A DNA stretch of 64,000 nt from Sphaerolaimus hirsutus (Eukaryota > Nematoda > Chromadorea > Monhysterida > Sphaerolaimidae): positions 26,584,315 through 26,648,314 of the forward strand of contig OZ038454.1 of assembly GCA_964036195.1 (NCBI GenBank), read 5' to 3'. Position numbers and translations under genes: made by a program. The notes beneath the pieces are model-generated. The model was not told where the DNA came from and searched no databases. It was given only the letters and a program-made list of their open reading frames with translations. This document shows, piece by piece, positions 59,075-64,000 of the stretch (positions within the stretch are counted from its first letter, which is position 1; each line of letters opens with the position of its first letter).

Positions 59075-62000
59075 ATGAGCGCCGTAGGCACTGGCTACGA
59101 TTTATCTGCATCGACCATCTCGCCAGAGGGTCGCATATTTCAAGGTTTGTCAGTGTGAAATATAATTGGCTGTTATGAAACTAGAAATTTTTGGATTGGT
59201 TGTGACGATTTCGAGAATTGTTTTATTAATTTTTTGGTAAAAATTAAGTTTTTTGGGAATGTATTTATTTACTCGAAAATGACTTCAAACTATTTATTTG
59301 GAAAATCACCCATTTTCAGTGGAATATGCACAAAAAGCTGTAGATGTTGGCGGGACGGCGCTGGGCGCCCGGTGCAAAGATGGGGTGGTTATTGGAGTCG
59401 AGAAACAGATCAACAGCAAGGTTTGTGAAAATTGAAGCGTGTTGTTTTGCTGTGTCTTTTTTCACTAAATGTTTGCTGTTTAAGGGGATTCAGCCATAAA
59501 TTTCAACTGGTGGCACTTTAAATGGGAATTTACGGCGCATACCGTACTGAAATGGAAAGTTTACCGTAGTGTTTAGCATTTAGCCTTACCGTATGCCACC
59601 GAGCTTACACCCTACTATTCCTTGTACCGCATCTCGTTCACCGCACTGGTGTACCGCACCGCAACAGACGTCGCTTGTACGCGAATCCGCTTTTATTTGC
59701 GAAATATTTTACTTTTTTGTGAAATTGCGCACACAAGTATCCTCCCTGTTTTATCCACCAAGACACAAGTAATTTTCACCTCATACATTGCGGTCCACCT
59801 ACATAGTAGAGTACACCGTACCGCAAACCCTACCGTAGTCCACCGTACCGCAGTTGGTGATGCGCGACTCGTCGTCGCAACTGGGCAACGTGACCGACTC
59901 GATGGGCTTCGTGGGCGCCGGCATGTACCCCGACACCAGGGCCATCCTCGCCTACGCCAGGGAGGAGGCGCTCGACCACTTCGAGGCTTACAGGCAGCCC
60001 ATACGCGCGGAGACTTTGGTGGATAAGGTGCGTTTAGGGGGGGGGGGGTCGAAATGCTGATAAGTGTATTCCGTGGGTGGACATTTTGCACGAAAATGTT
60101 TGCCCATTTATTTATGTGCGAAATGTGTGCATTACAATTACAATTTCTGTGTGAAAAATATCGATGCGGAGTTTTTTTAAATACTAAACTAGTATTTTTT
60201 TAGATAATTATGATGAGACATGTGATATTTAATAATAATAAACATTATAATTATTAGAAAATATGAACACAATGGGCCCACACACACTAGTTGACATCGC
60301 AAATTCGCGTCAACTCGGTGTCAATTGAATAAAACAAGAAGTTTGTAAAAAGCATCACACTTAACAGGAACAATGAAAATGAAGTGTCATGATGTAAAAT
60401 TAACTATGCTCTATCGGGTGGGCGCGCCAGCGCCATCCCTCGCTGCCGAGGGAGGTCGCAAGGACTGAGGCCTTCTGTGCATGTTTACCCGCTGTGCATG
60501 TAGACACTAAGTTTCACTCAAAATCGCCAATTTTCATACCATTTTATACATTTTCACCTTCTAAATTACTAGTTCATGTGTTTTATTGTCTATTTTCAGC
60601 TATTTCTTGAAGTATTTATAAAGTGGTTATAAACCTGAAGTGGTTATAGACCCATTCTTAGTAATTTTTAATCTACTTTTGTACCTTTTTTTCTCATTAT
60701 GAAAAAGCCTATACAATGGACCCCCATGAACCCCCAAACCCCCCCAAAAAATTTTCCAGCTATTTATCCGTTCAGAGGAGCGATTAGCCATCTATCCAAC
60801 GTCTTGGGGGGTCAAAATCTAGAATACCCCTGACATGCACAGCGGGTAAACATGCACAGAGGCACAGGCCCGGCGCAAGCGACCTACCCATAATATGGTC
60901 GGACACACCAAAATGCGGAAATCGCAAATTTAAAATCGCAATAACTTCGGAACGCAATGCGCTAGTGCAGAACCGACTGCACCATTAAAAAGCCCGTGTC
61001 GAAAAGTACCACCATGCAAATTTTCACATACAACGGTTGAGTTCGGAGGAAGTTATTACGGATTTTCTTTTTCAAGTAGTGTTGTTGTTGTTCTTGTTGT
61101 TCTTCTTGTTCTCCCGACAATCTTGTTGTTCTTCTTCGACAATCTGCAATAACTTCCTTGAAACACGACCGATTTTCATGGTTGATGGCTCATATGAAAG
61201 AGCATATGATGCCATTTCTTATTTTCGGGAATTTTTTTCACAGGCTCCGCCCACTTTGGGACGGTATCTGTTTGAAATCTTCAAACCTCAATAAATTTAA
61301 AATTTGAATACAAATGCAGCAATAAAATGACTAGAGCTTTCAAATGAGCCAATTTTTGGCGATTTTGGTTGAGATTTACAAAAGTTATCCAAGTTTGCTT
61401 GTTTTGTGTAAAATGCGCAAACATGCCTGAACTACTGCTTGATGTGATACTGAGCATGTGACCTTGCATGGTGATTACTATCAGGTCATAAATGTCTAGT
61501 GGTTTATGTCAAGTCAAATGTCAAGTTATAAATGTCAAGTCAAATGTCAAGTGATAATGTCAAGCAATAAATGTCAGGCCAAATGTCAAGTGATAAATGT
61601 CAAGTGATAGATGTCAAGCGATAAAATATTAAGTGATAAAATATCAAGTCAAATATCAAGTGATAAATGTCAAGTGGTAGATTTCAAGTGAAAAATGTCA
61701 AGTGATAGATGTCAAGTGATAGATGTCAAGTGATAAATGTCAAGTGATAAAATTTCAAGTTAAATGTCAAGTGATGAATGTCAAGACAAATGTCAATTGA
61801 TAAATGTCAATTGATAAATGTCAAGTGATAAATATCAAGTGACAAATGTCAAGTGATAGATGTCAAGTTATAAAATATCAAGTGATAAAATATCAAGTCA
61901 AATATCAAGTGATAACTTTCAAGTCAAATGTCAACTGATAAATTTCAACTGAAATGTCAAGTTTAATGTCAAGTGATAAATGTCATGTCAAATGTCAAGT

Positions 62001-63797
62001 TAAACGTCAAGTGATAAATTTCAAGTGAACTGTCAAGTTTAATGTCAAGTGATAAATGTCAAGTCAAATGTCAAGTCAAATGTCAAGTTGTTAATGTCAA
62101 GTCTAAAGTCAAGTCAAGTCAAATGTCGAGTGATAGATGTCAAGTGATAAATGTCAAGTGATAAATTTCAAGTGAAATGTCAAGTTAAATGTCAAGTGAT
62201 GAATGTCAAGACAAATGTCAATTGATAAATGTCAATTGATAAATGTCAAGTGATAAATATCAAGTGATACATGTCAAGTGATAGATTGCAACAAAAATCG
62301 TCAAAAGTCAAATGAGAAGTGAAATGGCAAAAAAATCGACAAAAGTCAAATGAGAAGTGAAATGGCAAGTAAAAAATTAAATTGAAAAACTTTGATAAAT
62401 GGATACTGAACTGTGATCCATATTTCTAGTTAATTTTTTTTGTGAACAATCACTTGGCCCTCATCCAAGTTATGGGTTGCATATTTTTGATCAAAATATA
62501 GTGCTGTTTGATGTGATACTGCCACTATATGGGTCTTCAAGGGTTATGATTTCAAATTGTGCAATTTTATGGAGTGGTGCCATCTACTCCAAAACGGTGC
62601 CATTTTCATGAAGTGGCGCCAACTACTCCAAAACGGCATCATTTTCATGGAGTGGTGCCATCTACTCCAAAATGGCAGTGCCATCTACTCCAAAATGGCA
62701 GTGCCATCTACTCCAAAATGGCACCATTTTTGTGGAGTGGCACCATCTACTCGCCAGCATATATATATTGTTCAGCAAGACACCTACTGGGTGTCATTCG
62801 GGGAAGCCTGGGCCACTGGCCACACAAAAGAAGTATATCAGTAAAAAAATGGCTAAAGCCAAACAAAAAGTGGACGCTGCCTCCACAGCAAATAGACATG
62901 AAGTGTGTCTCTCAAATGGACATGAAGTGCGTCCCTCAAATGGACATTAATATATATTGGATGCACAAAAGAAATGTATCATTGCTTAAAAAATGGCATA
63001 CACTTCACTGATAACACACTTTACTGTGGTTACATATCCCACCTGAATAAAGAAACTATTTTTATTACATCACAAGATTTACATGTATTGACTGTTAAAT
63101 GCACAAAAGCAATATATCATTACATCTGCATTGTGAGAAATGTCTCACATGGAACCCAGACTTTTATTTATTCAATAGTTTTCCAGGCAGATTACAGTGT
63201 TAGACGTACACATCCATGTAAAAAAAGTTTCACACCCTTCAACTATCTGAGACAAAAAGGAAAAAAATTCACTCAAGTTTATCATAGCAGCGTGAGCTTT
63301 TTGGTTTTGAACACACACATAGCACAGCTCACGCAGCTGTGATAAACTTGAGTGAATTCATGTCTTCATGTCTATTTGCTGAAGACACACTTCATGTCTA
63401 TTTGCTGTGGAGGCAGCGTCCACTTTTTGTTTGGCTTTAGCCATTTTTTTACTGATCAGATAGATGAGTTGAAATCACTTAATTCACTAAAATTTAGTTG
63501 ACACGATTTCAGTTAACACAGCGTGTGTGGAGCCTCTAAGAACATCATCCATCAAATATGATTATTTATTGTATCTATTAGGGATGGCTGGTGTTGAAAT
63601 CACAGTATCACTCAAATTCAGTTGACATTTAGTTGACACGAATTCAGTTGACATCCAGTGTGTGGGGGCCCAATGCCGCAATTTACCTTCAGGTGGGCGG
63701 CTACATGCACGCGTACACTTTGTCCGTGCACCGGCCCTTCGGCTGTTGCGGTCTGTTCGCCACCTACGACCGCCCCACTGGCGGACACCTGTACATG
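59075..63797 (+). CDS. PSMA3: Proteasome subunit alpha type-3 (PSMA3-like), 5' part
   Basis: Exons 59075-59144, 59320-59420, 59854-60027, 63693-63797, phases 1, 0, 0, 0; 150 residues, with the rest beyond the window (family length about 255). The start [27 protein letters not shown] is the alpha-subunit N-terminal signature (tyrosine gate residue, YDxS and VEYA). [12 protein letters not shown] follows. Exons 3 and 4 keep AREEA, MHAYTL and RPFGC of alpha-3 but are otherwise diverged: the usual RLF-DRHVG motif is replaced by [20 protein letters not shown]. Alpha subunits form the outer ring of the 20S core and are not catalytic. It could be a diverged paralogue. Intron 3 is 3.7 kb and filled with repeats. 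Confidence 0.9.
61482..62335. repeat. Minisatellite of ATGTCAAGTGATAA units
   Basis: About 50 or more diverged units of 12-15 bp (ATGTCAAGTGATAA, AATGTCAAGTCA). The word resembles the arm motif of family B elements (TGTCAAATGTCATG), suggesting expansion from such an arm. Confidence 0.8.
62560..62756. repeat. CCATCTACTCCAAAATGG repeat
   Basis: Seven or so units of GCCATCTACTCCAAAAYGG joined by TCATGGAGTGG; partly self-complementary (GGAGT...ACTCC, GCCATTTT...). The 95- and 150-codon ORFs across it are repeat artefacts. Confidence 0.7.
62842..63458. mobile_element. Inverted-repeat element with inner hairpin
   Basis: Arms 62842-62945 and 63361-63458 are inverted (AAAAAAATGGCTAAAGCC, GTGGACGCTGCCTCCACAGC). 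A separate hairpin sits at 63271-63353 (CACTCAAGTTTATCA... and inverse). No ORF of note. Confidence 0.65.
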
Positions 63798-64000
63798 GTG
63801 CGTTTGTCACCTTGAGTCGTTTCCACTGGTTTGATGTGGCCAAAAATGTTTCGATTTTCAACCATTTTTGGGGATTAAAATAAAATGACGAAAAACATGT
63901 TTGTAACTCTTCATGTTTAAACCGAAATGTTCAATAGTCGTGCTCACCGACTATTATAAAGTTCAAAATGTTCATTATAAGTTGTCAAATTTTCTTCCTT

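Larger units (their letters stand above)
60279..63673. mobile_element. Possible composite family G element filling PSMA3 intron 3
   Basis: Left ATGGGCCCACACACACTAGTT, right GTGTGTGGGGGCCCAAT, inverted to each other. Between them are other repeats, so this may be one large element or two separate ends. The right end is 20 bp before exon 4. GACATC and GTTGAC words repeat at both ends. Confidence 0.4.

Noticed and set aside
61482..62335. CRISPR-like regular repeats
   Set aside because: There are no spacers of constant length; the units are contiguous and diverged, and the window is eukaryotic.
62559..63011. 150-codon ORF in PSMA3 intron 3
   Set aside because: It consists of translated CCATCTACTCCAAAATGG repeats and part of an inverted-repeat element.

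Overview
The window looks like nuclear DNA from an invertebrate, probably an arthropod and most likely an insect. The evidence is split genes with GT-AG introns, a neuropeptide F-type receptor, AT-rich introns around GC-rich exons, and a large load of short inverted-repeat transposons. I found no rRNA, tRNA or CRISPR. The species cannot be told from the sequence. One run of 200 N (33061-33260) is an assembly gap.

Layout: 2320-7378 is an LTR retrotransposon on the minus strand, with a Gag-protease ORF and no reverse transcriptase. A neuropeptide F/Y-type GPCR gene lies at 21791-29364 (+), HHEX at 40930-43088 (+), an unidentified multi-exon gene at about 46577-51342 (-), TOM40 at 54895-58193 (-), and the first four coding exons of a PSMA3-like proteasome subunit at 59075-63797 (+), which runs off the right edge. 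TOM40 and PSMA3 are divergent, with 881 bp between start codons. The exon models come from splice sites, reading-frame phase and protein resemblance. In TOM40, HHEX and PSMA3 every junction keeps phase. These host genes are not a pathway: they are neuropeptide signalling, transcription, mitochondrial import and protein turnover.

Much of the rest is repeats. Families are named here by their ends. A: ACCGTATT...AATACGGT, with TA target duplications and C- or G-rich arms. B: GGGCCAGTTCCGCA-type ends, often flanked by CTG or CAG. C: CCAGGGTTGG ends. D: GGCGCC/GGTGCC arrays with TAGTGATGTAAA ends. E: TTTACACGG ends. F: TTGAGGCGTC ends. G: CACACACTAGTT ends. H: ACTCGGCGGACAT ends. I: GGTGCGGCAATTTAGAC ends. 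Many are nested.

The most notable observations are: (1) an array of about 13 hairpins with one shared loop in the leader of the LTR element; (2) a family B element inserted inside a coding exon of the receptor, with an alternative splice pair that would restore the frame; (3) repeat ends lying 0-53 bp upstream of many 3' splice sites.
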